Positions 63,046-64,000 of a stretch of DNA of 64,000 nucleotides are shown in pieces (the first letter of the stretch is position 1; each line of letters opens with the position of its first letter). Source of the stretch: Larix kaempferi. Its lineage: Eukaryota; Streptophyta; Pinopsida; Pinales; Pinaceae. Location of the stretch: the NCBI GenBank assembly GCA_027924585.1, contig BSBM01000809.1:3427001-3491000 (forward strand), given 5' to 3'. The notes beneath the pieces are model-generated. The model was not told the origin of the DNA. It saw nothing but the letters and a program-made list of their open reading frames with translations, and ran no database searches. The position numbers were made by a program, and so were the translations under genes.

Positions 63046-64000
63046 GTTGCCGCCTGGATGCACACCTGGGAAAACGCGGCATAAATCTTCAAGCCGCTCA
63101 GTGTGGCCTTGGGGGCAAGCCAGAGTCAAGTGCTGTCACCTGAAACTCGACTCCTCCGTCTAGGCTTACTCCTAGCGAAGCCAAGGGGGGTGGACCCTAA
63201 AAAAAGAAAAAATCTAAGGTTTTTAATCTAAAAGCTAAAAAATCTAGGAGTTAGAAATTTGATCACAAGAACAATGCAATATTAAACTTCATATCATTCG
63301 TTATCCAACATCATCATTAAAACATAAATATCCAACATCATAAAATATTCAATGACAAGACCAGTGCCGAATAGAAATGCTTGAATAAAGAAATGACAAT
63401 GTTTTGCAAGTGTTCTTGGTAAATTTTATTATTATTGTGGAGATGAGTGGATTATTAGGGAGGGGGATTTCTGATATACCGCGAGGTACTGGAAATATGT
63501 CCGGATTATGACAAAGGTGGCTCCTCACTCGGAAATGTGGGCTGGATCGGAGTCTCTGGGAGGTGTTCAACACTACACCAAACGAGGGTGCAGTCTAACG
63601 GTATCCCGAGGTCACTACCCAGTGGTTCCCGCTTCCTTTGAAGAATTTCTCCACACAATGCCAAGAAACGATTACGTCAGATTGTCATAAATAGGAGGTT
63701 AATTAAGAAAAATGAGACTAATTACCAGTCACTAAGTCCCTTTCTGGTATGATCAATCTATTTAGTCGAGGCTGCAGCGATCTAGAGCATACGGGGACGA
63801 AGCCTTGTTAATTATAAGAGTTTTTGAACAAAGTTTTCTTGTTTATTAAAACCCCAAGAGTCTCTTTTTTGGCTAGTACTCGGGCAAGCCCTTATCCTGA
63901 AATCCGTACTTCGGGAAAGCAAGGGGGTTAATTAAAAGTGGAAATTGTTAAAAAATGTGGAAAAGCTAGGTCCTGAGTAAACTTGTGGCCCGCTGTTGGA
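63046..64000 (+). mobile_element. GTTGCCGCC-family repeat, runs off the window end
   Basis: From TTGCCGCCTGGATGCACACC it follows 43,233-44,230 block by block (CTGGGAAAACG, GGCCTTGGGGGCAAG, AAGCCAAGGGGGGTGGACCC, TGGATCGGAGTCTC, GAGCATACGGG, ACCCCAAGAGTCTC, GTACTCGGGCAAGCCC, CTTGTGGCCCGC). It interrupts the minus-strand copia between protease/gag and GAG-preintegrase. Non-coding. Confidence 0.75.

Overview
The window looks like a piece of a large, transposon-packed nuclear genome of a land plant. The evidence is the transposon set itself: plant-type Ty1/copia and Ty3/gypsy (Tat-like) elements, L1-like LINEs with a plant DUF4283-type ORF1, a CACTA transposase remnant, a tRNA-derived SINE, a TRIM, MITE-like elements, and AT-rich spacers with microsatellites. 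A conifer or other large-genome vascular plant would fit, but the species cannot be fixed from the sequence. No intact host gene is certain. The only host-like candidates are one possible first exon (39,965-40,069) and one broken ORF (38,421-39,391). Almost every mobile element is damaged by stops, frameshifts or deletions.

Layout. 1-3,589: 5' part of a minus-strand Tat-like gypsy element (A): LTR, PBS, long leader and start of gag. 4,752-7,228: decayed pogo/Tigger-like DNA transposase, followed by a small TA-flanked MITE. 7.9-11.9 kb: repeat-rich non-coding DNA with telomere-like words. 12.0-15.9 kb: two LINE fragments. 16.5-18.0 kb: AT-rich short element and a CACTA remnant. 18.1-27.7 kb: a copia element whose 3' region is present twice (LTR remnant - gag-pol - 3'UTR - LTR - second 3'UTR - LTR), with a solo LTR of another family inserted in the second 3'UTR. 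28.1-34.9 kb: a second Tat-like gypsy (B) on the minus strand, lacking RT and most of integrase. 35.3-37.7 kb: tandem repeats. 37.8 kb: SINE. 38.4-40.1 kb: the two host-like candidates. 41,309-54,244: one LINE, bounded by a 15-bp target duplication, into which four other elements have inserted. 54.7-56.3 kb: another LINE fragment. 56.27-64.0 kb: a minus-strand copia element broken by a 327-bp TRIM, a 4.27-kb candidate solo LTR and a non-coding repeat that runs off the end.

The most unusual material is in the copia element at 18-28 kb. Its 3' untranslated region holds an array of more than a dozen tiny hairpins with a near-constant loop (AGGNN) and stems that change in both arms together. The promoter/TATA region of its LTRs forms an 11-bp hairpin whose arms differ between two LTRs by matching changes. 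The two copies of the 3'UTR also carry different minisatellites. Other items worth following are a 115-bp insertion with a CTGATGA...GAAAC core resembling hammerhead/Penelope-type sequences, a 1.3-kb foldback element, an AT-rich element with 12-20 bp target duplications, and lineage-specific short words shared between U3 and leader in both gypsy elements.

Calls were made by reading; no database search or alignment program was used. Boundaries marked by TSDs are exact, the others are approximate.
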